This document shows, piece after piece, positions 1-10,888 of a stretch of DNA of 64,000 bases. Numbering within the stretch: the stretch's first letter is position 1; each line of letters starts with the position of its first letter. A model generated the notes under the pieces. It saw nothing but the letters and a program-made list of their open reading frames with translations, ran no database searches and was not told the DNA's origin. The position numbers were made by a program, and so were the translations under genes. Origin of the DNA: Heligmosomoides polygyrus polygyrus (Eukaryota > Nematoda > Chromadorea > Rhabditida > Heligmosomidae); assembly GCA_947396885.1 (NCBI GenBank), contig OX377204.1, forward strand, positions 20,157,706 to 20,221,705, written 5' to 3'.

Positions 1-749
1 TATGCTAAAATTTTTCTTTAACAAAAAATATTCCAACACTTTTGGAAATTCTCTAGTTTCAGGAATAACATTATTCCTAAGGATATAACCCAAATCCCCT
101 TCCTTATGATGAACAATTTGTTGTTTCTGCAAACTGACGATTTTTCTAATTAAAGATTATTGAAAAATACTGCTTTTGGAGGTCGAAGCCTGCAATCAAA
201 AACAGTAGCAACACAGAAGCTAAAGAATGTCCGGTCCTGCAGAATCCAGAAGCAGCCATGATGTTAGACGCGACAAACAACGTAGAATGTGTGGCACTGA
301 CGTCAGTGTGTCAGCAGTTTGCAGCCATAGGAGCAACTACGTAACACTATCGAGAATAATGGGACACGATTATGTCATGCAATGAATGGAAATCAAGGTA
401 ATAGGCGTACTAATGCCCTAGTACACTCAAAAAACCGAAGATCACCTCCTACAACTCATTACAGCTACGTGACACCCCGAGGTGACTAACTAAGGCTGTG
501 TGTACGTAGGTGGCCGTTGGCCGTTTTGCATAGCTCAAGTGTCCAACCCGATCTGGAAGCGAAGAGAGCGTTGAGCTATACCAGCTGTCCAGCTACTACC
601 AAATGCAGAGCTTGTTTGGGTTTCTCTTCTTGAAAAAGGAGTTCAAAAAGAAGAAAATCAGTGAGGTCTCTTTAGGATGCAGCCGACTCAAAATCGGCTA
701 GACATCGTTTCATTTCATCTATTACATCGCCTAAAACAGATATTATATA

Positions 750-1643
750 TTAGGTTGGCAACTAATTTCGTGGACTCTCAAGCGCCTTCAACAAAAGTGT
801 TCATAAGCAAATAACAAATAAGGGTTTTCAACCAAAGTAAGATCTGTTGGAACGCCGGACTGCTTCCCATTTATCAGCTACCTGGCCCATCCCACAGCTG
901 TAGAATTCTTGTGCTTTTGAAGCTAAGAATCATTGGAGGTGCATTTTGGCATGGTCCACATTATTAAATCGTCCTCCAACCAAGAAGCGCTGCAGCGTGC
1001 TATGAAGGCGCTAGTCATTTGGAGCACAGCCAGTGCTGTAAGGTGGGTGAGTTAGACTCTCCCAGCTGAGGTCTTCGATTTTTTGAAGCTCCCGATTCGT
1101 GACGTGTGATCTGGCGTTATCTTGCTGATAGATAATTCCGCTCCTGAAAATCTGACTGAACCGATTCCAGCGGAGTTCAGCCTGCGCACAGCCAGGTTGA
1201 GAAGAGTAGATTACAGCATTAATGCTGGAACCGTTCTTGACGAGCTCCCAGAAATTAATAACTTCTTGACACCACCAAACGGAGGGAACCTAGCGAACCG
1301 AACGCCTCAAAAAATGGAAAACCTTGACTGGGAGCGTCAAACTCATCCACCTTACAGCCCAGACCTTGCGCCGAGTGACTACCACATTTTTAGTTCGGTG
1401 CAGTACTTCTTGGTTGGAAGACGATTTAATAATGTGGACCGGGTCAAAATGCACCTCCAAAGATTCTTGGCCTTAAAAGCACAATAATTCTATGGCCGTG
1501 GGATAGACCAGCTACCTGATATATGGGAAGCACTTCTGCGTTCCGAGGGGTCTTATTTGAATTAAAGATTGTCATTAGTTATTTGTTAATAAATACTCCT
1601 GCTGAAGATTCTTAAGAGTCCACGAAATTAGTTGCCAATCTAA
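750..1643 (+). mobile_element. Degenerate, internally deleted mariner element
   Basis: The element starts TTAGGTTGGCAACTAATTTC at 750 and ends with the near-perfect reverse complement at about 1615-1643. It has terminal inverted repeats of about 29 bp and a TA on each side (748-749 and 1644-1645), the Tc1/mariner target. At 894 bp it is shorter than the usual 1.25-1.3 kb, so internal sequence has been lost. The plus strand carries the C-terminal part of a mariner transposase. It cannot be autonomous. Confidence 0.9.
1122..1487 (+). pseudogene. Mariner transposase, C-terminal remnant
   Basis: The last third of this frame reads HPPYSPDLAPSDYHIFSSVQ followed by YFLVGRRFNN, the signature of the mariner transposase C-terminus. 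The DY within the SDYH block lies at the usual place of the third catalytic acidic residue. The DNA-binding N-terminus and the first two catalytic aspartates are not readable in this frame. The residues before the HPPYSPDLAPSDYH block are not clearly transposase-like, so the true remnant is probably about 1300-1487. It lies inside the 750-1643 element, in the orientation expected from its termini. It is a broken gene with no transposition activity. Confidence 0.85.
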
Positions 1644-2435
1644 TATGTAGCAGTAACTCAATCGACATCAATACCAACCGAAACGACATTAGCAAAGATC
1701 AATAGAAATCAATAGGGTTACTGAATGGTTGGAAACGTGGAAGAAGCGCCGCATGATTGCTTATTCTCCACAAAGTATCCGCATAGTCGCTTATCTAAAA
1801 GGGGCGCCTCCTTTGACTGCACTACCACGCACCAAAAGAAACCTAACCTTTGGAATGCTTCTATAATTTGGGTTCATTATTGAGAAGCACTATCCCAATC
1901 TTTTCTGCATTGTTTCAATTTTAATATAAATAAGTTCGGGAACGAACCACGCAAGTATCAACATATCATTGAAAAAGCCATAGGAACCAACTACCTCAAA
2001 GGGTGAAGGTAGTGGCGCATCCAACAAGGGGCTTTGTGGACGTCGACTGCTTTCCGTCTATTCGCTAACCAATATTTCATTCATTTAAGGAATTAAGATA
2101 ACAGTGCGATAATAAATCCTTCCATGGGATGCGCCACGCTTACCAAATTCCACCGAATATAGTAGAGGTAAACTGAAAACGTTTTTGCGCTCTAAAAAGA
2201 CATTCAGTGGTCAGCAGACAGACAAGACAGTGTTCTGTCCTTTCTAGACAGGTCTGATACCAATTCACCTACACCAGAGCGGTCGATTCGGAGTGCATAC
2301 GATAGCCGGTGTTTCGTTCGACTGCGCTACACGTGTACGTTACCTATGAATGAGTTACGGAGAGTCTCGACTAAAGGACAAGCTTAGAAGTCCACGTGAA
2401 ATCCACGGATTTCTAAGGCTTGTAGAGACGGATGG
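1644..2435. other. Gene-free stretch
   Basis: No frame of convincing length or composition is visible, and I found no RNA gene or repeat signature. It separates the first mariner from the first SINE. Confidence 0.5.
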
Positions 2436-2716
2436 GAGTGCGGTAGCGCAGTCGGTGGAGGCGCCGGCTGATGTATGCAGGCGATTGAGTTCTCGGCTCG
2501 GTTTTCCCACCCAGATTAATTGAGCTGTGTCTGTCTCTGGGGTAAACGAATTGGTACCGGCCTAGTCGAATGGTGAGAAGAATAGAACACTGTCTTGTCT
2601 AATGCGTGAATTGCGAGTGACTTGTTCAGGTCAAAGTACTGCCTAACAACAGCTCGCAGAATTAGAATGCGTGCCGCTTCACAAAGGGGACTGATCGATG
2701 CCGTCCTCTGTCTTTT
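2436..2716 (+). repeat. tRNA-derived SINE copy
   Basis: A perfect RNA polymerase III A box, TAGCGCAGTCGG, lies at 2444-2455. A degenerate B box follows near 2493-2507. The body has the family's shared 'GGTAAACGAATTGGTACC' segment, and the 3' end (AGAATGCGTGCCGC..., then a GATCGATGCCGTCCT-like piece) matches the copy at 40.1-40.4 kb. At about 280 bp it is close to full length. Such elements are transcribed by Pol III and rely on LINE machinery to move. Confidence 0.7.
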
Positions 2717-2887
2717 AAAGGGTCAGATGTCGAAGAGTAACAAAAGGCAGTCATCTCCTTTGCACCGTAACTCAGGTCTAAGCCCGATAGGCCTCCCCTT
2801 TTTCGGTATTGTGGGCAAATTGCTGTTCAGAAGAGAAAAAGCTGTCATTGGCCTAACACGGCTTCCACAGTAAAAGATGGTGAAACA

Positions 2888-2990
2888 CGTTTATTTTTTT
2901 ATTAATTTATTTATACATCCAAACGGATGTGTTCTAATATGAGGGAAAAGAATGACTGTCATATAGTGTTTCAAAAGACTAATAATAAAA
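2888..2990 (-). repeat. Isolated 3' end of a CR1-like LINE
   Basis: A run of TTTA-type repeats is followed by ACATCC...GGATGTG, which can form a small hairpin, then a purine-rich stretch. The same order (A/T-rich tail, short stem-loop, purine-rich segment) occurs at the 3' ends of the minus-strand CR1-like copies at 25.4 and 48.9 kb. It is probably a 3' fragment from an extremely 5'-truncated insertion. No coding sequence remains. Confidence 0.4.
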
Positions 2991-5300
2991 AGGTAATCCA
3001 ACAATATTAATTCAACGGTCGGGAAGCGACATTCTTAAGCGTATTAAACAAGCAACTCTAAACCATACCTAAATGAGCTGCTCCGATAACATTCCAGCTA
3101 GGTTTCAGGAATCTAATTGTGAGAGAACGATGCAGAAGCAGCATCAGGAAGAAGTAAGGAACAAGAACGGCTCCATAAGCCGCCGACGGGAGTTTTGGAC
3201 CAGCCTGCAGTATGAACGACGGCTTCACTCAGTGTCAAGCGTTGAGATGTTATGCGTCAATGCTGGCGAATAAATCAGACTCTCATTGTGCAACTAACGC
3301 CAGTTGAATGCTCGTGTTTACGCCGGCTTCGGCAATCTGGAACCAGTGGAGTGAATCAACACTCCGCGGCGAGTTTCACTCTCGACGTCAGTCTTCTGAA
3401 CCATGAGAGGATTCAGTAAGACTTGGTTTGCTATGGCTTCTTGGTGGTCATCCAGAAAAAAGCGCTCTTTAGGCATAATTTTAGACGTTAAAAAATTAAA
3501 ACTTGCGCAGAAGTCTTGATGCCACGTAGTGTGACGTGACCTAAGCAAGGTCTTGTTTCTGTCGAGTGCATGACATATACGAAAAGTTGTACTATTCTGA
3601 TTTCTGCTATACGTGTCAAGATATCGGAAGCCAAAAGAAAGCTGTCCAAAGAGGGTCCACAAAATCTCTATTCACATACAATTTCTATGTAGATGTAAGG
3701 GAAGGCAAATGCGTCTGTCTCGATAGATGGTCCGGGTTGCGCCATGCGTTTCAGCGAGGGTTTTCATAAAACCATTTCGGCTGTAGCTTTGAAAGGATAA
3801 GGGATAAATGGTGCGGTGATCCAAAATATTTTCGGAACGCGCCAGCGATAGCGAGAGTGATAAATTGTGGAATCAATAAACTCATACGTCACGTGTCTTT
3901 CACGTGATTGCCAAGTTGTAAACGTTAAAAGAAGCACAGTACATATTAATAAAACGAATTAAAAGCGAGATTGTGATAAGCATTCAGCTAATGAACACTC
4001 AGTCGAGTCTGAAATGGAAGGTTTCAGGCGTGGGCATGGCGCAATAATGATTGTTTGCCAGCCACAGAAATTTTCTCATCCTGCGCTTGCGTATGGGTCT
4101 CAAACATCTTCCAAAGCTTCTCTAGCAGCAACGTTGAAATCTCTCAAGTAATAACTGCGTTTTCTTGGATATCCTCCATTTTCTTTTCGCAAGCTGTAGT
4201 GTGTTCTTAAGATTTAAACTTTAAAAGCACAAACCGATCAAAAGGACACTTTATGGAGAAAGTATGACAAGTATTCAAGCGAAATGCAATCAATCGGGTG
4301 TAAAATGCAAGGTTTCAGACGAGTTCAGAGCGCAATCCATACCACGTCAGAAAATTTCTATTCTCTTAATCTTTCATATGACCTCGAAGCTTATCTATGT
4401 AGAACCTTTACTGTGATCAAAGTTATCACCTCTCAAACAATCTAGATACTCTGTACATTTTTCTCAGAACTTGTCATCGGAATACCATTCCAGAAAAATA
4501 GAACATGTTTGCTTGCCTAAACAGACCCAATACCAAACAATGGATTTAGAAGATATCGTGGATGTTCCGTGCGATCAAACAGCGCTAGTGTGCAAGGCGT
4601 AGCATCGCTGCACGGAAAGTAGAAGGTGCGTGTTCGAGTTCCACCTGCCATAACCATCCAAACATCCACCTATCAATGGATTTATTTCTTATTTTTAGAT
4701 TCATACTTATTTTGTACTTTCTCGTTTTTATTATTTTTAGAAGAATTGCACGAATCGCATGAATTGAACTTCAGGATGCACACCCAAGCGAGCAAGATTT
4801 GGAGCAACAGCAACCTAATAGAATTAAACGACATGGAAGTCTTAAAACAGATATCCACTTTGTAAGTGATACCTCTGGTGTGAGTGTTGTTCCCGATGAC
4901 TGCGCGTCGTCTATTGAATTGTGCTTATACGCAGTTTCATTGAAAGACGCCGAAAACAACCGCCTACTGTCTACATTTGCCCATCGACAACCACTATATC
5001 GTGGAGGCAATTTAACACATTGACTACAATCGCGTTTTGCGGCAGACTGCTGTGTGACTCTACATATAGAGGATCAGTAATCTCTATTTCTTTACGATGA
5101 TCTTTACTATGATTTGTATCAGTATCGCAGCTGTCCGTGGTATAAATAGGGTCGGCTGCGATGCTGGTTTCATTCTTCTTGTTCTCACCCTTCTACTGTT
5201 CCTTTGGAATAAAGAAGTGACGGATCGGTTAAACTCAACAATACACAAGACCCGCGTGGCAACGGTTCGGATCCTGCTCACCGGATCCCGTTTACTACAC
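2991..5300. other. Gene-free stretch with one tRNA-like arm
   Basis: The short frames here, including one of 114 codons on the minus strand at 3318-3662, match no family I recognise and have no supporting context. Around 4614-4650 there is GTTCGAGTTCCACC, resembling a Pol III B box or tRNA T-arm, with GCGTAGCATCG upstream. No cloverleaf could be completed, so I do not call a tRNA. Confidence 0.4.
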
Positions 5301-5305
5301 GCGTG

Positions 5306-5333
5306 CACTATGAGCCACCGGTGACTCATAGTG
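5306..5333. repeat. 28-bp palindrome centred on ACCGGT
   Basis: CACTATGAGCCACC is followed by its reverse complement with one mismatch. The same core recurs at 6202-6223 as a perfect palindrome. Confidence 0.8.
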
Positions 5334-5550
5334 TCCTTCGCGGACCACTTTTTTGTTCCGTGCACATTTTTATGGCTTTTTTCTGTTCCCTAATCACTTT
5401 TTGTAGAAGAATGTCCAACAGCAATAAGCAAGGAAGATGTCGTTGCTTTCTTTACACGCATCGAATTAAAAACTTTTTACCAGGAAGGAAACCAATTCTA
5501 CAATTAAATCAATCCAAGTCAGAGTTCTTTGTCCAAACTTCCTCAAAAGA

Positions 5551-5943
5551 GGTTATTTGGTGTGCTGATCGCGAAACTGATATCCGTTTTCGAAATTTTG
5601 GTCGACTGCAGTAGGTTACGGTAGGTGCGGCTGAGTAAGGCTGTCGGAGTAATGGTCTCGTAGACGAAGTTTGAGCAAAGTCGGTAACGATGACGCCGTC
5701 AGTCTTACCATGCCTACCGTAACCTACCGTAATTGGCCGAAATTTTGAAAACGAATGCCATATCCGGGATCAGCACCACAAATAACCCCTATAGACGTAG
5801 TTCGGGCAAAATCGGTGACCACGACTCCGACAGCATTAGCATCATTAGCATGACTCACGCGTGCCTACTGTGGTGACCTACCGTAATCGGCCGAAATTTT
5901 GAAAACGGGTGTCAGTTTCGTGATCAGCACTCCAAATTACCTC
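5551..5943. repeat. Local inverted and direct repeat cluster
   Basis: A segment at 5551-5625 (GGTTATTTGG ... TAGGTTACGGTAGG) is repeated in inverted orientation at about 5711-5788. It recurs a third time, parallel to the second copy, at about 5852-5943 (CCTACCGTAATCGGCCG ... CTCCAAATTACC). All three contain a version of CCGAAATTTTGAAAACG. No ORF runs through it. It may be a MITE relic, but I do not recognise the family. Confidence 0.65.
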
Positions 5944-6067
5944 CTTGAGCGAACTTGGCCGAAAAAAAAAACTGATTTGAATTGATTTGACTGTAGAATT
6001 GATCTGCTTCCTAGTAAATTTTTAAAATTCGATATGTGTAATGAAAGCAACGACATTTTTCTTGCTT

Positions 6068-6119
6068 ATTGCTATAGGACATTAAGAAAGAAGAAGAAGA
6101 AGAAGATTGCTATTGGACA
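6068..6119 (+). mobile_element. Possible tail-only RTE insertion
   Basis: Two 14-bp direct repeats (ATTGCTATAGGACA at 6068-6081 and ATTGCTATTGGACA at 6106-6119, one mismatch) flank only a short A/G stretch that is mainly (GAA)n. The full-length RTE copy at 43609-46744 ends in the same (GAA)n tail, so this could be an insertion in which only the tail was copied. Microsatellite expansion inside a chance repeat is the alternative. Confidence 0.35.
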
Positions 6120-6201
6120 CTGTGGTGTCAAAGGTGATTGGAGAACCGAAAAAACATCTATAAAAACCGGAGGCAGCAGAACAAAAAATAGCGCGAGATG
6201 T

Positions 6202-6223
6202 TATGAGCCACCGGTGGCTCATA
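6202..6223. repeat. Perfect 22-bp palindrome
   Basis: TATGAGCCACC is followed directly by its exact reverse complement, centred on ACCGGT. It is the same core as at 5306-5333. Function unknown. Confidence 0.85.
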
Positions 6224-6511
6224 TTGCCGTCAATGTGTTAATCGAACATCAGGTCTACACAATGTTTCAAAGTAGTCAGTAAATGAATTTAAAACAACAT
6301 TAAATAAGGAAATATGTGCCACGCATTGTTGTACAGATGTTGTGGAAGTAACTTGAACGCGAATTTGGTCTTTTATAGTGCAATAAATCTTCAGTACGAG
6401 TGAAACAATCAAGAGCCCTTTAATTACATATAACACAAATAAGCAGAATGAACCAATCAGTTATAGCCTAGTTTCAGTTGATGCAGTAAAGCTTCGAACT
6501 CATAGAACATA

Positions 6512-7577
6512 CAGTACCGCCGCTTAACATTCAACCAAATGGCGTTTGCGACGCAAAAACGCGTTTTTTGCATCGCAACATGATAACTTGTTTCAAAATA
6601 CAGATTTCCTAACAAAAATTTACAGCGGCTTTTGCGATGGCCTGCGCTATCATATAACATGTGATTACAATTTGAGAACAAGTAGAAGCCTTAAAAGCAC
6701 AAGCGAAATTAAGAAGCCATTTAATTGCGTTGACCTGACCTACATCCGTCGTTGCGTCTCGCTTAATTACGCCCTCGGGCTTCTTCAATCGAACTTTAAA
6801 ATCATTGACTGTGCTCAAATTTAGTTTTCTTGATGTTTTCAAGATTGTTCTCTCTACGATAATTCATTTGATACCCAATTTGACCGAGTATCCAAATTGA
6901 ACTTGCTGCTGCATCACAATCGTCATTTTCTTTTATTTCAGGAAAGAAATTACCAATCTTTACGCTGCTTTGAAACCTCTCATTTTTTCACGTTGTTGGC
7001 AGAGGATAGAACATAACGTTTGCAGTTCATTTCACCCATTTTGTAGCCGGTTGCCAACTGTCAAATTCGCAAGCAAGCAGACTTTCCGAGGGCAGTACGC
7101 TCTATTAGCGAATTGAGACGTGGAGATCCATCCTTAAACTTAAAGCTATAGTTCGAAAATGCGTCAGCAAGTTGGATACGAAGTAAAGACTCTGTGCAAG
7201 AAGTATAAAGAGGCCAAGAGGTTAGGTGGCGAAATTTCGACTAGTTAAAGAGGCAGCTTTCTCCAGAAATGTGAAACATGTCCAGTAGCGATTGCCGCCC
7301 AGTTTTCGCAAAACAAATCCTGTCATGCTGAACAACAAAGCTCTGCGATTTTTCACTTAAAATTTTCAACCAACCGGTACACCGTTTATTTGGTGCAGCA
7401 GGTCGGGCGCTGATGTAGCGGTATGCGTAGTAATTGTGCTGACCTGACATGACCTGAAGAAACAATGCGGCCGCCTGCCTGTCCTTCGAGTCCCTCTTTA
7501 CTTTTTATTCTACCTATCCCATTGTTTTCAACCTACCGTTTTTTTTGCTTTGATTTCATACGGCTTCATTTCTGAGC
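6512..7577 (+). repeat. Left arm of the large inverted repeat
   Basis: This is the reverse complement of 10889-11961. Matching landmarks include the GCAAAAACGCG block near the outer end and CAACCTACCG...GATTTCATACGGC near the inner end. Confidence 0.85.
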
Positions 7578-7977
7578 TTGTTATAAGTCCATACTTAACA
7601 AAAATTATTTTTTTGTATAGCGGATTCCTAAATCACGCAGATTTTGTTTGTCGCAAAATTTTTATAAGCATCCTTATGATAAGCGCTTCTCTCTACTATC
7701 TCCAACGTGCTCTGACTAAAATGAGAAGAGATTTTGCAGAATATACTAATGTGAGCCTCCAAATGTGTGCCATTGCACCAAATTCAAATGGATGGACTGT
7801 TTGCGTTGTCTGCCACGGCAAGCTCGAATCAAGAACCTCAATTCCAAATGAACGCTACAGCCAATGGCTCCTCTGGCTGTGAATCCAGACGCCTGGTATA
7901 CCGCGGTTTTATCGCTGCAACAAATTGCGACTATTTGTTTACATCATAAATTAAAATTGAGTTAGTAAAGTTGTTTA
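7578..7977. other. Loop of the large inverted repeat, left part
   Basis: This part has no counterpart on the other side. A 110-codon frame at 7550-7882 starts inside the arm and matches no family I know. With 10489-10888 it formed the original loop before the RTE inserted. Confidence 0.5.
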
Positions 7978-7990
7978 AGGCAGAGTATTA

Positions 7991-10475
7991 CTTACTTACT
8001 TTGATACTTTGATGGTCCTTTGTCGGCTGGAGGTCTTCTCAGCGGGGACCACAACTCTTCCAGACCGCTCTATCTCTGGCTGCTTGTATCCAGTAAGGCA
8101 GACTCCGCTCTCTGAAAGATCTTGAGAATGAGTCTGCCCATCGCGTTGGCGGTCGTCCCAGTGGTCTCTTATGGTCTCTCGGGAGCCATTCTGTGACACG
8201 GAGACTCCATCTATCGTCCTTTCGTCGAAGCAGGTGTCCGGCCCAGCGATATTTGGACTTCTTCATGTACTGCAGCGGATCTGCTAATTGCGACTTCTCC
8301 CGTAGCTCCGAGCTTCGTTGGCCTTCTTGCCATTGCTGACGAAGGCTTGTCCTTAGAAGACATCTCTCCAGTGCACGATGCGTAGTTTGCATCGCTCTGG
8401 CGATTGTCTTGTTGTCGGGCCAGGTTTCCGTCGCGTAACACATCGCAGGCAGTACAGAGGCGTTGAATATCGAGGCCCTGAGGCCGGGATCCTTGACCTG
8501 ATCGGTGACATCGCGAATCGAACTGAAGGCTGCCCATGCTGCGCATCTCCTGCGGGCGATTTCAGGAGCGAGGTCGTTATCCATGTTCAGCTCTCTTCCC
8601 AGATAGACGTAGGAGTCGACCTGTTGCAGAGCGACTCCATTTAACCTTACGAGTCCCGTGTCACACCACTGGTTGACCATAAATTGTGTCTTGGACATAT
8701 TTATGTCCAATCCAATCTTCATACCTGCCACATTGAGCTCGTTCAGCATTTCCTCGACTTCTGCCGTGCTGGTAGAGATGAGAACAAAATCGTCGGCGAA
8801 GCAAAGGTTGCTGATCCGTTTACCGTCGACAAGGTAGCCTTTATCGTCCCAGTTCAAGTCTTTCATAGCATCCTGGAGTGCCGCTGTGAATAGCTTGGGA
8901 GAAATCGTGTCTCCCTGCCGTACTCCTTTCCCGATAGGAATTTTAAGCTTTCGATCGAACAGCTGGATGGTAGTCGATGTGCTCGAGAAGCATTTGTCGA
9001 GAAGTCGGACGTAGGGCGATGGTATAACAGCGTGCACAAGGGCGTTCAGAATGGCGTTGATTTCCACAGAGTCGAACGCTTTCCGATAATCCAAGAAGAC
9101 AAGGACAAGTGGGAGATGGTATTCGCGGCTCCTTTCGATGAGCTGTGAGACAGTCTGAATATGGTCCATGCAGAAGAAATCCCTGCGAAACCCTGCTTGC
9201 TCCACTGGCTGATATTAATCCAAGCAACGCTCCATGCGGTTAAGCAGTATCTTGGTGAAGATCTTGAACAGAACCGAGAGAAGACTGATGGGTCGATAAT
9301 TGTTGATATCCTCCTGCTGACCTTTTTTGAAGATCAAAACTGTTTTCGACTCCTTCCATGAGTCCGGAATCCTACCAAGTCGAAGGTAGTGGTTGAAGTG
9401 CTTGGCAAGAAGTGAGCAGACGGCGCTGCCACCCGCACGAAGGAGATCAGCAGAAATGCCGTCCGGTCCGGGAGCAGTGCCCGGCTTCATCCTTCTGATA
9501 GCATGAGCAACTTCTGATTCCAGAATGGGAGGTACTTCCTCAGCTGGTGGCATCAAGCATTTCGGGACAGTGATGGAAGAACGGAACAGATCTGTGTAGA
9601 AATCCTGAACGATGGCCTCCATCGCTCTTCGAGACGTTTGCGTTGTTCCATCCTTGTCCACAAGGGCTGACATTATTGCCTTCCGATCGCAGAGATCTCG
9701 TTTGCAGCGCTTTATGCTTGAACCTTTCCCAGCCGCTTCTAACAGCTTCAATCTTCTGTAGGCTTGAATGGTCTCCTTCACTGAAATTCGACAGGCCTTC
9801 GAGATGGTGACTTTTTCCAGATGGGAAACATTAGGATCCAGTTTAACAGCTCTCCTCTGCTCCAAGAGTTTAATCGCATGTGCGTTGAGTCTTGAAGCAG
9901 ACGGCGATGTGGCTTCGCAAGAGCTGCTAGCACATTTCAACAGTCCTTTGGAGAGAAGGTCGTAGTCTTCCGATGGATCTTCGAGAAGATTCCAATCATA
10001 CGACTTTATCGCATATTCCAACTCCTCAGACTTGAATGTGGGGATCCTCACCGGTGCCGGTTTATGGGTGTCACGCTTGAACATCCTCTTTTTGAGAGTC
10101 AGCTTCGCACGGACAAGACGGTGATCCGAGCCGGTGTCAAATGAAGGCAGCACGGAGACGTCGAACAGACTCCAGCGTCTGTTCGTAAGAACATGGTCGA
10201 TCTCCGAACGTGTTTCTCCATTTGGGCTTTCCCAGGTCCATCGTCGGTTTGAAGGCTTCTTAAACATAGAATTTCCATGGTAGAGACGGCACGCGGATAG
10301 GAAGTCTATCAGGCGCTCTCCTTTTTCGTTCCTTGAGGAAGTTCCATGTGGTCCTAGCCTCCATTCGTCGTGATCATTCGTACCGACGATAGCGTTGAAG
10401 TCACCAACGACAACTTTGTAGTAGCTCTTCTCGTCGTTGACAGTCCTTTCGAACAGCTTGTAGAATTTCTCCTTT
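7991..10475 (-). mobile_element. RTE-type LINE, 5'-truncated, with 13-bp TSD
   Basis: AGGCAGAGTATTA flanks the element exactly at 7978-7990 and 10476-10488. In its own orientation it begins inside the endonuclease domain (5' truncation) and ends in a short (AAGT)n tail, as RTE elements do. Length is 2,485 bp. It sits in the loop of the 6.5-12 kb inverted repeat, so it is younger than that element. Its protein differs clearly from the RTE copies at 31.9 and 43.6 kb, so it is a separate family. Confidence 0.93.
8039..10475 (-). pseudogene. RTE polyprotein: endonuclease C-terminus plus reverse transcriptase, one in-frame stop
   Basis: The reading frame runs from 10475 to a terminator at 8039 and is broken only by a TAA at 9215-9217. 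The N-terminal part carries the C-terminal half of an apurinic-type endonuclease (VVVGDFNAIVG, then RSEIDHVLTNRR and GSDHRLV), which would nick target DNA. Next come the reverse transcriptase blocks: MKPGTAPGPDGISADLL, NNYRPISLLSVLFKI, then after the stop QAGFRRDF, LDYRKAFDSVE, GVRQGDTISP and the catalytic FADDFVLIS with both aspartates. The C-terminal region has WAGHLLRR and RPLGRPPTRW, usual for RTE. One stop and no frameshift over about 810 codons suggests a fairly recent copy. The missing 5' part makes it non-autonomous. Confidence 0.92.
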
Positions 10476-10488
10476 AGGCAGAGTATTA

Positions 10489-10888
10489 AGTTTCTCTATT
10501 TCAAAAATCAATAAAACACACCTAATTAAGAGCTCGCTTTAGTGCAGCAAAGCTGCAACGAGTTCAAACATGCCTTGTTGAAGTTTTTGCAATAGGCAAA
10601 CTTTGCCCGTTCAAAATTCACGTTGAAAATTGAATAAGGGAACACGTTGGAATGCACAGGTCTGCTTCTTCTTATCGCGATACAGCGACAATAATTAACA
10701 AACCTACTAGTTCTTTATTAGCTATGGAGGCAAAACGGATAAGCTTTCATTCCAAGCGTTTTTCTAAAGGCCTAACAGACTTGAAGGTGTTTTGTGAGCG
10801 TCCGCGGACTGGAAAGGGAAAGAAGGTTTGAATGGCATAAACGGTGAATTGGGATAGAACTGTACTTCTAATTCCTAAGTGTCCCATG
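10489..10888. other. Loop of the large inverted repeat, right part
   Basis: It begins after the right TSD copy of the RTE. No coding sequence or known motif is seen, and it does not pair with the left loop part. Confidence 0.5.

Noticed and set aside
3318..3662. Minus-strand 114-codon frame.
   Set aside because: No recognisable domain. It overlaps other frames and is within chance length for this composition.
4614..4665. tRNA T-arm-like GTTCGAGTTCCACC.
   Set aside because: The stem does not pair properly and the D-arm region is weak.
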